Source: Anaerostipes rhamnosivorans (GTDB lineage: Bacteria > Bacillota > Clostridia > Lachnospirales > Lachnospiraceae). From it: a stretch of 64,000 nt of DNA. Below the pieces are notes generated by a model. It was not told where the DNA came from. It saw only the letters and a list, made by a program, of their open reading frames with translations, and searched no databases. The stretch covers positions 2,890,001 to 2,954,000 of the forward strand of contig NZ_CP040058.1 of NCBI RefSeq assembly GCF_005280655.1, in the 5' to 3' direction. Below, piece by piece: positions 8,335 to 17,374 of this stretch. Both the position numbers and the translations under genes were made by a program. Position 1 is the first letter of the stretch; the number at the start of each line of letters is the position of its first letter.

Positions 8335-9925
8335 GTTTAAGCTTCTCTCGATTCAAATATAGATTATATCCTTTTTCATAAAAGTCTATCAGTTGGTTGA
8401 GTTGACTATTATATTCATCATCAACCTGTAAATTATTTCTTAATATTTCTTTTCCATGCATCATCAAATAATTGATTTTTAATGGAATACCATATTTTTG
8501 TGCTGTATGGATATAAGCAGCACATGAATGTATGTTATCTAATGGCTCATCAAACTTTCGAATCGCCTCAGATAGGTCCCTAAAAGAATTAACTTTTTCA
8601 ATTCCATCAATAACTTGACAGGCCATCTCTCCAAAAATAACACTTCTCTTACCTAATAAAGCTGCTTCATATGCGCCGGTCCCCGTAACCGTGAATACAC
8701 CTTTTGCATTTGTGATCCAAGGTTTAGGATCTTGATAATAATTAAAACGGACAAGACGGACATTTGGAATTTTTTTAACCTTCTTGTAAAATTCAAAAGA
8801 ACGTTCTCCAAGCATTGTCTGATGTTCCTTAACATATATTCTCCAACCTGCTGGTATTGATTTTGAAAGCATTTCAATATTATTCAGTTCATTTACGTAT
8901 AAAGGTGCTTGTACAAAAGTTGTAGATTCTGGTATTAAATGCAAGGGCACATAAACATAAGGCTCACCTGGAACAGGATCTTCAAAATATTTGTTTTTTC
9001 CGAATAGATATTTTCTTTTCAGTTCCACTTTTGTATAGTAGGATAATTGTTTTTTCATTTCCCCAAAAAATACAGGATTTGCTCGGCAAAGCTTTCCATT
9101 ATGAGACTTTATATCTTTTTGATACTCATAATGCGCAGCACTTAAAAACCATCTAAAAATTTTTCTCCAGCTATCTGCTGTATATTGAGCATTTGGCGTG
9201 TCCATTAAGCGTTCCGCCATTATATTTACCCGCTTTTGGAAATCCTTGATATAATTATACTCTTGTGCCAGATCACTTTCTGTAAGATTCATAGATCTCT
9301 TATAATCTTCCAAGAAATATTCATCAAGTTCTGCTGTATTGCTAAAAGAATAATGATAGTTATCCTCTATTTTTGATTCTTCAACATTAATGTGTGGTAT
9401 ATTCTTTTTATAGCATACTTCACTGAGGATTGTTCTCTGTATCATCTCGTTATTTAGATCCAAAACCATATCTGGCTGAAAATCATTTATTACATTAATA
9501 ATCTGTTTGTAATTTAGCTCAACCCAATAGAACCTCTGATCATGTGTAGCATGCCCATAGATTGATCTAAAGTGAAAGCTTCTGGATAACTCCTGAGCTG
9601 ACATACACTGTAAATTAATATTTTTATAATGTGTATATTCTTTTTCTAACATCGATATATAATCATAATCCACTGGGGGAGTTTTTGCATTCTTTACAAA
9701 TTCTAAAGAGATGCCTCTCACATCATACTGTTTTACATCAGGAAGATTTTTCTTTGCATAATAATAGGTACTAGAATAACCCAGTTCAAATTCATTAAAC
9801 GTACATTCTGATGGGCATATAAAAAACAATCCTACATCATTATTTTCTTTTAGTTTTTCAGCTAATAAAATCATAGGCCATGAATATGTTTCCTTAGCTA
9901 TCAATAGTATCTTCTTATTTTTCAT
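8321..9925 (-). CDS. Capsule-synthesis GT-B glycosyltransferase-like protein
   Basis: 534-residue cytoplasmic protein resembling the capsule polysaccharide biosynthesis (Kps/Lip-like, PF05159-type) family. The C-terminal half has the features of such GT-B proteins: YVYVPLHLIPEST, WRIYVKEHQ, and VTGTGAYEAALLGKRSVIFGE-like glycine-rich sugar-nucleotide region. The family often transfers Kdo or other CMP-activated acidic sugars. Given the neighbouring CMP-sugar synthetase gene (overlapping by 11 bases), it is the best candidate here for transferring the CMP-activated nonulosonic acid. That role is an inference from family and position. Confidence 0.7.
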   Translation of the reverse strand: MKNKKILLIAKETYSWPMILLAEKLKENNDVGLFFICPSECTFNEFELGYSSTYYYAKKNLPDVKQYDVRGISLEFVKNAKTPPVDYDYISMLEKEYTHYKNINLQCMSAQELSRSFHFRSIYGHATHDQRFYWVELNYKQIINVINDFQPDMVLDLNNEMIQRTILSEVCYKKNIPHINVEESKIEDNYHYSFSNTAELDEYFLEDYKRSMNLTESDLAQEYNYIKDFQKRVNIMAERLMDTPNAQYTADSWRKIFRWFLSAAHYEYQKDIKSHNGKLCRANPVFFGEMKKQLSYYTKVELKRKYLFGKNKYFEDPVPGEPYVYVPLHLIPESTTFVQAPLYVNELNNIEMLSKSIPAGWRIYVKEHQTMLGERSFEFYKKVKKIPNVRLVRFNYYQDPKPWITNAKGVFTVTGTGAYEAALLGKRSVIFGEMACQVIDGIEKVNSFRDLSEAIRKFDEPLDNIHSCAAYIHTAQKYGIPLKINYLMMHGKEILRNNLQVDDEYNSQLNQLIDFYEKGYNLYLNREKLKHEGA

Positions 9926-10625
9926 CTTTCTCTGCTACCAATTCCTTTTCTATTAAATATTGTGCAAATTGGAAATCCTCTGCTGTATCAATGTCTACCG
10001 ATTTATTATTACTAAGTTTGTATCCTACTGTATTGGCATCATAATATGTCCGTTTTTCCTTCAATAGAAAATAATCGAGTATGTATATAGCTCCACATGG
10101 AATGACATACCGATCTGACTTCTGTCTGTTTTCATTCAATTTACCTGTTCCAAAATTACATGGTACAACCCTTTTATTATCAAATTCAGATAAAAACCAT
10201 CCTGGAGGAATAGGTGCATCTTTTACTGCAATTAAAGTTCTGGCTTTCTCTGTCTGGTATAAATTATAGGCATCATCTATATCTTTTTCATCTCTAAAAG
10301 GTGTAGTAGGTAACAGAACCATAAACTTTTCAATAGATATATTTTTTGTTTTGCTAATCCACTCAATTGCATGGAGATAGACATCTATTGCCGACGATGT
10401 ATCAGTAGCCAGTTCTGATGGACGCAAAAATGGAACATCTGCTCCATATTCTAAAGCTATTGAAGCGATTTCTTTACTATCTGTTGTAACAATAACTTCA
10501 TCTATGCATTTCGCCTTTTTTGCAGCTTCAATGGTATATGCAATTAATGGCTTGCCATTTAGATTTCTTATATTTTTACCTGGTAATCCTTTGGATCCCC
10601 CTCTGGCAGGTATCAGTGCTATCAT
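9915..10625 (-). CDS. CMP-nonulosonate cytidylyltransferase (NeuA/LegF-like)
   Basis: Activates a nonulosonic acid with CTP to the CMP-sugar donor. The N-terminus carries the family signature IPARGGSKGLPGKN (residues 4-17), followed by PLIAYTIEAAKK and DEVIVTTDSKEIA, with LPTTPFR in the middle. The length, 236 residues, is the usual single-domain size. It overlaps the upstream synthase gene by 4 bases (ATGA), which is classic translational coupling for this pair. With LegB and LegC in the same operon the substrate is more likely legionaminic acid or a relative than N-acetylneuraminic acid. Confidence 0.9.
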   Translation of the reverse strand: MIALIPARGGSKGLPGKNIRNLNGKPLIAYTIEAAKKAKCIDEVIVTTDSKEIASIALEYGADVPFLRPSELATDTSSAIDVYLHAIEWISKTKNISIEKFMVLLPTTPFRDEKDIDDAYNLYQTEKARTLIAVKDAPIPPGWFLSEFDNKRVVPCNFGTGKLNENRQKSDRYVIPCGAIYILDYFLLKEKRTYYDANTVGYKLSNNKSVDIDTAEDFQFAQYLIEKELVAEKDEK

Positions 10626-11689
10626 AACAAATCTTCTCTTTCTATTATTTTATCATACTCAACATTACGCGCTAATTTTCTTCCAACAATATCAAATAGT
10701 TTTTCAGGTGGCATACCTGTCCCTGGCCTTTTTAACGTCAAATCACTTTCATTTAAAACCATTCCCGCAGATAGTTCCCGCGCAGCTACAATACTTCTTC
10801 TAAAAGCTAAGCGTTTTTCGATTTCATCCTTATTCACAATTCTCTTTGTGCTTCCCAACGCCAGTTGTACATGATGACACGCTTCTGTAAGCTGTTTCAT
10901 TTCTTTAGGATCAGCAGAGATTTTATGATCCCACCCAAACATGTCCTTATCCAAGGTAAAATGTTTTTCAATTATGCTTGCTCCAAGAGCCGTAGCAGCT
11001 GTTGGTATTTCGATTCCAAGTGAATGATCTGAAAAACCTATTGGATAGTCTGGAAACATGGTTCTGAGAGTCAAGATATTGTTTAAATTTATATCCTCAA
11101 ATTTTGGTGGATAGACAGAGATACAATGCAGCAGAAAAATTTTATTATTACCCTCGTTTTCTATTGATTCCACTGCACGTGCTACCTCACTCATAGAGCT
11201 TAATCCGGTTGCAAGTATAATCGGGATATTTTTTCTGGCTATATATCTTAGAAAAGGATAATTATCCAAATCCATAGATGCCACCTTGATGAAAGGAACT
11301 TTGCACGTATCTGCCAAGAAATCAACTTCCTTTTTGCTAAAAGGGGAAGAAGAGAAATCTATCCCAATTTCTTGGCAAAGTTCTGACATTTCATACAATT
11401 GTTTTTCGCTTATACTAAATTCGTCAACAATTTCTTGCAACGTATAATCATCTCGATTCCGATAATCATCTTGTAAGAAGTAATTATCCTCATACACCTT
11501 TTTTGAAAATATCGTATCCTTAGTCCATGACTGAAATTTAACACAATCACAGCCGCATGCTTTTGCCTGTAAAATTAATTTTTTTGCTAATCCCATATCT
11601 CCATTATGATTTGATCCTAATTCTGCAATCACATATGGTTTTGCATAGTCCTGAATAACTGTCCCATTATCTAATTCTAATTTTGCCAT
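10622..11689 (-). CDS. N-acylneuraminate/legionaminate synthase (NeuB/LegI-like)
   Basis: Condenses phosphoenolpyruvate with a 6-carbon amino sugar to form a 9-carbon nonulosonic acid. An N-terminal TIM barrel starts with VIAELGSNHNGD and contains VKFQSW, KVASMD and IGFSDHSLG. The last about 65 residues are an antifreeze-like SAF domain (RRSIVAARELSAGMVL). The length of 355 residues is typical for NeuB/LegI/PseI. It is coupled to the cytidylyltransferase gene downstream. The sequence alone does not separate Neu, Leg and Pse synthases with certainty; the LegB/LegC context argues for the Leg type. Confidence 0.9.
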   Translation of the reverse strand: MAKLELDNGTVIQDYAKPYVIAELGSNHNGDMGLAKKLILQAKACGCDCVKFQSWTKDTIFSKKVYEDNYFLQDDYRNRDDYTLQEIVDEFSISEKQLYEMSELCQEIGIDFSSSPFSKKEVDFLADTCKVPFIKVASMDLDNYPFLRYIARKNIPIILATGLSSMSEVARAVESIENEGNNKIFLLHCISVYPPKFEDINLNNILTLRTMFPDYPIGFSDHSLGIEIPTAATALGASIIEKHFTLDKDMFGWDHKISADPKEMKQLTEACHHVQLALGSTKRIVNKDEIEKRLAFRRSIVAARELSAGMVLNESDLTLKRPGTGMPPEKLFDIVGRKLARNVEYDKIIEREDLL

Positions 11690-11746
11690 AATTCAACTCC
11701 TATCTAAATCTTTCTTTTCATATTTACTTGATAATACTAAATAGTT

Positions 11747-12589
11747 TTACCTTGAATTTATAAGGTTGTAAACATCTTCCCACCATAGTCCTTCTTGCGT
11801 ATTACCTTCCATTACATCAAATTCTGAAATATTAGTTTTTAATAATTTATTATAATAGTGTAAAATCTCCGGATACTTGAAAGTACAGTTCTTACACGTT
11901 TCAAAAAGAGCCTCATAGTGGGTAATAACTATTTGTCTTTTTCTCTGGAAAGCAGACAAATCCAACTTCTGTAAACCAGAAAGATTGTTTTGATACTGCC
12001 TGTACTTCCCCAGAACTTTTTTCAGGTAAAAGGCTCTATACCCCTTCATTAGCAGAACAGACACCAGCCACCAGTCAACAGCCTTTACCTCACAAATAGG
12101 ATAAATGATGTTTGCCAGACATGACACTTTTATGACAGAATTCCCAAACCCGGCAAAATTATAAAACATGATATCATTAAAGGTGAATTCTTCGAAACTT
12201 ATCCTGTCCCCAATGAAATTTCTATTTAGATTCTCTTCCTGTTCGTTGATTAAGCAAAGATCATGTACATAAATATCATAAATTCCTGTAATATGATTTT
12301 GCAAAAATTCTATTCTATCAGGCAACATTAAATCATCACTATCCTGCCAAGCTATATAGTCATATTTGTGCAGAATTGCATACTCGATCATTTGCCTTCT
12401 GTTTTCTAATATACTACCTTTAGCGTTAACGATAATCGTATTTCTTAAATCATATTTTTTTAGGTCAACTCCATCGTTTACTAAAAGGAAATCAAAGTTT
12501 TTATTTGTCTGCATATCAATGCTTTTAATAAAACTCTCAAAATATCTCATGGATTGCGGAAATACAACTGAACAAATTAAAAGCTTCAT
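11747..12589 (-). CDS. Glycosyltransferase (GT-A fold, GT2-like)
   Basis: 280-residue predicted glycosyltransferase. The N-terminus KLLICSVVFPQS replaces the usual IPVYN strand, VNDG follows at about residues 38-41 and WQDSDD at about 90-95 is the metal-binding DxD region. The C-terminal part is rich in aromatic residues. The ATG at 12,589 overlaps the upstream stop as ATGA; an in-frame TTG one codon earlier is less likely. It lies between the CBS nucleotidyltransferase and the synthase gene, with a 57-bp gap before the synthase. Donor and acceptor are unknown. Confidence 0.75.
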   Translation of the reverse strand: MKLLICSVVFPQSMRYFESFIKSIDMQTNKNFDFLLVNDGVDLKKYDLRNTIIVNAKGSILENRRQMIEYAILHKYDYIAWQDSDDLMLPDRIEFLQNHITGIYDIYVHDLCLINEQEENLNRNFIGDRISFEEFTFNDIMFYNFAGFGNSVIKVSCLANIIYPICEVKAVDWWLVSVLLMKGYRAFYLKKVLGKYRQYQNNLSGLQKLDLSAFQRKRQIVITHYEALFETCKNCTFKYPEILHYYNKLLKTNISEFDVMEGNTQEGLWWEDVYNLINSR

Positions 12590-13641
12590 CAAATGTTTCT
12601 TTCCTGAAAATGTTGCTGCATTTTTTCCATAGTACTAAATTGTCCCATGTCCATCCATGCATTTGCACCAATAGGGTATACTCCCACGCCAAGCCCACTT
12701 TGCATACACCTTTCAATTATTTCCGGAAAATCTATGGACTGATCTGCTTCTATTAGATCTATAACTTCAGGTTCTACAAAATACAATCCTGAATTGGTGA
12801 AAAATGAATATTCTGGTTTCTCTTTCACCTTAATGAGTCTCCCTTCTTCTCCAAATTCAACTACTCCGTACGGAATAGAATAGTTCATTAAAGAACATAC
12901 CATAGTGACGACATTCTTACTTTTTATATGCTGTTTATAAATTTTTTCAAAATTTTCTTCGATCAATATATCACAATTTGTTAAGATAAAAGTCGAGTTT
13001 ATTTTTCCTCTTAATAGTCCAATGCCACCACCAGTCCCTAAGAATTTTGTTTCATTGATAAATTTGACATCATATTCAAATGCAGGATCGCTAAAATATG
13101 CCTTAATCATATTACTTTTATGATTTACGATCATATAAAAATCGTCGCAGCCAATTTGGTAAAAACCATTTAGAATCCTCTCTGCAATTGGGATATCATC
13201 AATAGGAATTAACGGTTTAGGTAGAATTTTAGTATATGGATACAATCTCGTACCCTTTCCTCCTGCCATCATAACAACAGGAATATTTAAATTTTGATTA
13301 TCATTAACTGGAGGCTTATCATATAAGAATACAATATTTATAATTTGATCTGTTTCATTTAAAACTGGTATTGCATCAATATGCCATCGATGCATTAAAA
13401 TTTTTGCATTATGTATTTGATTTTCATAAATATAACGCGGCTTCAAATTAGAAGCAGTAATAACCTCGGCATCGATATTGCCATGTTTTAAAATCCATCT
13501 TCTAATATCAGAATCTGCCAAAGAACCAATAAGTTTTTTATTCTCAACAATAAACAACACCCTGACTCCCAAATCATCTAACAGTGTCATTGCCTGCATT
13601 ATTGACATACTTTTATTTATTAGGCATTTCTCAAATTCCAT
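12589..13641 (-). CDS. CBS-domain sugar-phosphate nucleotidyltransferase (PtmE-like)
   Basis: Fuses two N-terminal CBS domains (residues about 1-110) to a nucleotidyltransferase domain with the signature MMAGGKGTRLYPYTK and PKPLIPI. In Campylobacter the homologous PtmE makes GDP-glucosamine, which feeds the legionaminic acid pathway, so a GDP- or UDP-amino-sugar synthesis role fits the adjacent legC and legB genes. The start at 13,641 is preferred: AGGTG lies 6 bases ahead and it removes overlap with legC, while the TTG at 13,695 has no such site. The CBS pair may sense a nucleotide. The nucleotide used is inferred. Confidence 0.8.
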   Translation of the reverse strand: MEFEKCLINKSMSIMQAMTLLDDLGVRVLFIVENKKLIGSLADSDIRRWILKHGNIDAEVITASNLKPRYIYENQIHNAKILMHRWHIDAIPVLNETDQIINIVFLYDKPPVNDNQNLNIPVVMMAGGKGTRLYPYTKILPKPLIPIDDIPIAERILNGFYQIGCDDFYMIVNHKSNMIKAYFSDPAFEYDVKFINETKFLGTGGGIGLLRGKINSTFILTNCDILIEENFEKIYKQHIKSKNVVTMVCSLMNYSIPYGVVEFGEEGRLIKVKEKPEYSFFTNSGLYFVEPEVIDLIEADQSIDFPEIIERCMQSGLGVGVYPIGANAWMDMGQFSTMEKMQQHFQERNI

Positions 13642-13669
13642 TAATGCACCTTTCTTCCTTTGTTTAAGA

Positions 13670-14830
13670 TTACAAGTTTTTGATTGTTGAAACAACTAGC
13701 TCTACGTCACTTTCTGACAAATTTGTACTACAGGGAATATTAACAATATTTCTCCAGAATTCTTTTGCCTTTTCAATTCGAAAAGAACGTGAATATTTAT
13801 AGGATTTTTGTTCATTTATCAATCCCCAAATAGGTCTTGTCTGAATCCTGTTTTTCTGTAAAGAATGAATCAAGTCTTCCTTCTTTAATTTGTAATCTTG
13901 CACATCCAAAGAATAAAACCAAAAATTACTACGGATTCCTTTTCTAAAGCTCACCAATTTCAATCCATCTATTTTACTAATTTTTTCTTTATATAATCGA
14001 TAATTTCTTTCTTTTATTTCAATAAATGTCTCCAACTGTTCCAGTTGAGCAATTCCTAAAGCAGCCTGCAGGTTTGTCATTCTATAATTATATCCAACTT
14101 CATCATGAATAAAATTTAGATCATCACTTTTAGCCTGTGTTGTCAGGTGTTTCGCTTTAGCGAGATTTTCTTTATCATTGGAAACAATCATGCCACCCCC
14201 GCCTGTAGTAATGATTTTGTTCCCATTAAATGAATACACTCCAAAATCACCTATCGTACCTGCAAATTTTCCTTTATAGGTACCTTGAGTATAATATGTT
14301 CCCAAAGCTTCTGTTGCATCTTCAATTATTTTGATGTTATATTTCCCACAAACAGATTTGATTTTTTCCATGTCTGCCATATTTCCAAAAACATGAACTA
14401 CAATAATTGCTTTAATAACCTTATGGGTTACTTTGTCTATAAGACTTCCATTTCTAAATTCACATTCAGTTTCACAATATTTTTCTAGTTTTATTGGATC
14501 TAAACAAAACGATTCATCGCAGTCCATAAAGATTGGCTCTGCTCCAACATATTTTACTGGATTCACAGCCGCAATAAAGGTTAAAGTTGGCACAATAACA
14601 GCATCTTGATTAGTAACACCTGCGACAATCAAAGAAATGTGTAATCCAGAAGTGCCATTTTGACATGCCACTGCACCTGCTGACTTGACGTAGTCAGTTA
14701 TCTCTTTTTCCATCTGTTCCACATACGGACCCGCAGTTGAGACCCACTCCGTTTGTATCGCATGACTTACATATTTTAACTCATTACCTTTAAGATTCGG
14801 AACTGATAATGGTATAAACTTCTGATTCAT
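13670..14830 (-). CDS. legC: LegC-type sugar aminotransferase
   Basis: PLP-dependent aminotransferase of the DegT/DnrJ/EryC1 fold that would aminate C4 of the 4-keto sugar produced by LegB. Typical segments are FIPLSVPNLKG at the N-terminus, QNGTSGLH for phosphate binding, IIEDATEALGT with the cofactor-binding Asp, and SFNGNKIITTGGGG with the Schiff-base lysine. At 386 residues it has the usual LegC length. GGGGA precedes the ATG. It is preceded by legB (12-bp gap) and followed by the CBS nucleotidyltransferase, the canonical order of legionaminic-acid clusters. The alternative reading, a 4-amino-sugar pathway without a nonulosonic end product, is less likely with neuB and neuA nearby. Confidence 0.88.
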   Translation of the reverse strand: MNQKFIPLSVPNLKGNELKYVSHAIQTEWVSTAGPYVEQMEKEITDYVKSAGAVACQNGTSGLHISLIVAGVTNQDAVIVPTLTFIAAVNPVKYVGAEPIFMDCDESFCLDPIKLEKYCETECEFRNGSLIDKVTHKVIKAIIVVHVFGNMADMEKIKSVCGKYNIKIIEDATEALGTYYTQGTYKGKFAGTIGDFGVYSFNGNKIITTGGGGMIVSNDKENLAKAKHLTTQAKSDDLNFIHDEVGYNYRMTNLQAALGIAQLEQLETFIEIKERNYRLYKEKISKIDGLKLVSFRKGIRSNFWFYSLDVQDYKLKKEDLIHSLQKNRIQTRPIWGLINEQKSYKYSRSFRIEKAKEFWRNIVNIPCSTNLSESDVELVVSTIKNL

Positions 14831-14842
14831 AGTTATCCCCTT

Positions 14843-15820
14843 TTAAACATTATAAATGTCCACTTTATATTTTTGAATGTTCTCCTGTAAAAATCGCACA
14901 GTTTCAGATAAACCTTGCTTAAAAGAATATTGAGGTTCCCAATCTGTTAATTTTTTTATTTTCTTATTGCATCCTAATAATCTATTTACCTCACTCTTTT
15001 CAGGTCTTAGTCTTTGTTCGTCACAAATAATCACCGCTTTAGGATTAATCTGCGCAATCAACTCATTCGCCAAATCACCAATAGAATGTTCAATTCCTGT
15101 TGCGATATTTATTTCCTCTCCTATCGCCTTTGAGGAATTATAGATAGAAATAAAGCCATTGGCAGTATCCTTCACATAATTAAAATCCCTTGTCGGAGTC
15201 AAAGACCCAAGTTTGATTTCTGTTTTACCCGCCAGAAGTTGTGTAATAATAGTAGGGATAACAGCACGTGCAGACTGGCGTGGTCCATAAGTATTAAAGG
15301 GACGCACGATAGATACAGGTAACTCAAAAGAACGGTAAAAAGATTCTGCCAAACGATCTGCTCCTATCTTTGTCGCCGAATATGGAGATTGTCCTTGATA
15401 TGGATGTTGTTCATCAATTGGGACATATTTTGCAGTACCATATACCTCTGATGTTGAGGTTATTAAAACACGTATCTGCCTCTCTCTTGCTGCCTGTAAA
15501 ACATTTAAAGTCCCTTTTATATTTGTATCCACATAGGCATCTGGTGAATGATAACTAAAAGGTATCGCTATTAAAGCTGCCAAGTGAAAAACGGCATTAC
15601 ACCCCTTCATCGCTTCACGAACACCATTAGGATCCCTGATATCTCCCGCGAATACTTCTACAGACTCCATTACTTCCTCAGACAAACTGTCAAGCCACCC
15701 CCATGAGTTAAAGGAATTATAATATATAAAAGCCTTTACCTCATGTCCTTTTTTCACCAGCTCCTCAACCAAATGACTCCCGATAAAGCCATCCGCTCCT
15801 GTAACCAATACTCTATCCAT
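14843..15820 (-). CDS. legB: LegB-type NAD-dependent 4,6-dehydratase
   Basis: Extended short-chain dehydrogenase that would convert a nucleotide-activated GlcNAc to its 4-keto-6-deoxy form, the first committed step to legionaminic acid. The NAD-binding GADGFIGSH is at residues 8-16, the catalytic STSEVYG followed by YSATK lies mid-protein, and RPFNTYGPRQ is typical of dehydratases. The length of 325 residues is normal and there are no membrane segments, unlike the larger PglF/CapD enzymes. It starts the legB-legC-nucleotidyltransferase block, 14 bp after the upstream glycosyltransferase. Confidence 0.9.
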   Translation of the reverse strand: MDRVLVTGADGFIGSHLVEELVKKGHEVKAFIYYNSFNSWGWLDSLSEEVMESVEVFAGDIRDPNGVREAMKGCNAVFHLAALIAIPFSYHSPDAYVDTNIKGTLNVLQAARERQIRVLITSTSEVYGTAKYVPIDEQHPYQGQSPYSATKIGADRLAESFYRSFELPVSIVRPFNTYGPRQSARAVIPTIITQLLAGKTEIKLGSLTPTRDFNYVKDTANGFISIYNSSKAIGEEINIATGIEHSIGDLANELIAQINPKAVIICDEQRLRPEKSEVNRLLGCNKKIKKLTDWEPQYSFKQGLSETVRFLQENIQKYKVDIYNV

Positions 15821-15833
15821 GTTTCGATCTCCT

Positions 15834-16835
15834 TTAATTCATACATCTTTTTGTTGATTTATAACACTTTCTCATTCTACTTAATAAATTCAAGCTAAAT
15901 AATCCTAACATATATTTTAGTTTTTTTCTTCCTGAACATTGACCTTGATTTAAAATCTGTTTTATTAATTTACAATATCTATTCCGCAGTTTTTTTTTCA
16001 TTGGTCTTCCAACCTGAGTATAATATATAATAATTTGATCCGCATATTCTTGCATATCTAAAATCTGTAATTTCTTTTCATTGTATATTTGATAAGTCGT
16101 TGACCTTTTATTATGTATTTCCATCAAATGAGTAATTCTTAAATCCATCCTTTCTGCAGACATTATACTTCCTTTTCGCTGAACATAATAGTAAAGACTA
16201 TCTGTCATACAAACTACTCTCTTGCATTTTAGTAGTAAATCAGCAAACACAAACTCATCTTCATGTATCTTTCCAATTGGATATCTCAATTCTTTAAAAA
16301 GGCTTGTTCTATATAACTTATTCCATGCTACAACAAATGCAAATCCGTTCTGCAGCACATATGATTTATATATTATATCTCTGCCTGATAATACTTCGTT
16401 TCTTATTGGTATAACAGTCCTGTATTTTTCACCATTAGATAATTTATTTGTTGTATTGCCACCCTCATCTACAATATGAAATCCGCAGATAGCCAAATCT
16501 GCTTTCTCTCTGTCCATAGCATTATATAGTAATTTAATATAATCAGGGTGAATATAGTCATCTCCATCAATAAACGATAGAAAATCCCCACGTGCCTTAT
16601 CAACTCCTACATTTCTAGCATCTGATAATCCACAATTTTTTTTATGAATTACCGAAACTCGATTATCTTTTTGTTTATAACTATCGCATATTGCTCCACA
16701 ATTGTCGGTTGAACCATCATCTACTAAAATAATTTCCAGGTTACTATAAGACTGTTCTAGAACGCTGTCGACACAGCGAGTAATATATTGCTCTATGTTA
16801 TATACGGGGATAATAACACTTACCAGTTCACTCAT
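15834..16835 (-). CDS. Family 2 glycosyltransferase
   Basis: 333-residue GT2 enzyme with LVSVIIPVYNIE at the N-terminus, VDDGSTDNCG, DARNVG and the DxD segment SFIDGDDYI. The C-terminal about 80 residues are very basic (KKKLRNRYCK, GRKKLKYML), suggesting membrane-surface association. The ATG at 16,835 is chosen because AGGAT lies about 9 bases ahead and the alternative TTG at 16,868 would overlap the previous gene by 23 bases. It is probably the third or later transferase acting on the repeat unit; the sugar is unknown. Confidence 0.88.
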   Translation of the reverse strand: MSELVSVIIPVYNIEQYITRCVDSVLEQSYSNLEIILVDDGSTDNCGAICDSYKQKDNRVSVIHKKNCGLSDARNVGVDKARGDFLSFIDGDDYIHPDYIKLLYNAMDREKADLAICGFHIVDEGGNTTNKLSNGEKYRTVIPIRNEVLSGRDIIYKSYVLQNGFAFVVAWNKLYRTSLFKELRYPIGKIHEDEFVFADLLLKCKRVVCMTDSLYYYVQRKGSIMSAERMDLRITHLMEIHNKRSTTYQIYNEKKLQILDMQEYADQIIIYYTQVGRPMKKKLRNRYCKLIKQILNQGQCSGRKKLKYMLGLFSLNLLSRMRKCYKSTKRCMN

Positions 16836-16845
16836 ACTTTTTATC

Positions 16846-17358
16846 CTATCTACGTTTTTTGCCCTCAAACAGTTTATTGATCATTGTTTCGAACTCAGTG
16901 TTAAAGATCTCATTATGATAAAATGATTCCTGTTTAATCTGGGTTACTAATTTGTTATAGTTTTGCAATATTTCTTCTAAGTCGTAGGTCTCCTCAACAA
17001 CCAAAATGTTATTCATACGGTTTGCTACAATACGAACAAATTCAAGTTGATGATCATTTACATGTTCATTATATTTTTTTTGTCTTGGTACAACTATTGG
17101 AACCTTTCCTTTTTGTAAAGGCGCAACGAAACTAGCAGGTCCCCCATGGGTTATAATAATTCGAGCTTCAGTAATTTTATGAATCATCTCTTCATATGAT
17201 AGAAAGTGGCTCCACTCACAAAATTTTGGTATATATGAACAATAACCGACCTGCATAAACACATTATCTGGTATTTTCCCTGCCCCTTTTAATTTATCAA
17301 TACATGAAATTAACCTATCAAATTGTTGTTCATGAGTTCCCACTGTCACAAATATCAT
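16846..17358 (-). CDS. Alg13-like glycosyltransferase subunit (PssE/Cps14G-like)
   Basis: 170-residue GT28 C-terminal-domain protein. It begins MIFVTVGTHEQQFDRL and contains ITHGGPAS and VPRQKKYNEHVNDHQ, the donor-binding motifs of the family. In Firmicute capsule loci this catalytic half works with the Alg14-like partner encoded just upstream (16-bp gap) to add the second sugar, often galactose, to the lipid-linked first sugar. The order transferase E-F-G matches pneumococcal type 14. The start has a good RBS (GGGAGG) ahead of the ATG. Confidence 0.88.
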   Translation of the reverse strand: MIFVTVGTHEQQFDRLISCIDKLKGAGKIPDNVFMQVGYCSYIPKFCEWSHFLSYEEMIHKITEARIIITHGGPASFVAPLQKGKVPIVVPRQKKYNEHVNDHQLEFVRIVANRMNNILVVEETYDLEEILQNYNKLVTQIKQESFYHNEIFNTEFETMINKLFEGKKRR

Positions 17359-17374
17359 ACTTTCCTCCCTATTG

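Noticed and set aside
9915-11689. Ordinary N-acetylneuraminic acid (neuABC) cluster
   Set aside because: LegB and LegC lie in the same operon and neuC is absent, so a legionaminic-like product fits better, though Neu cannot be excluded.
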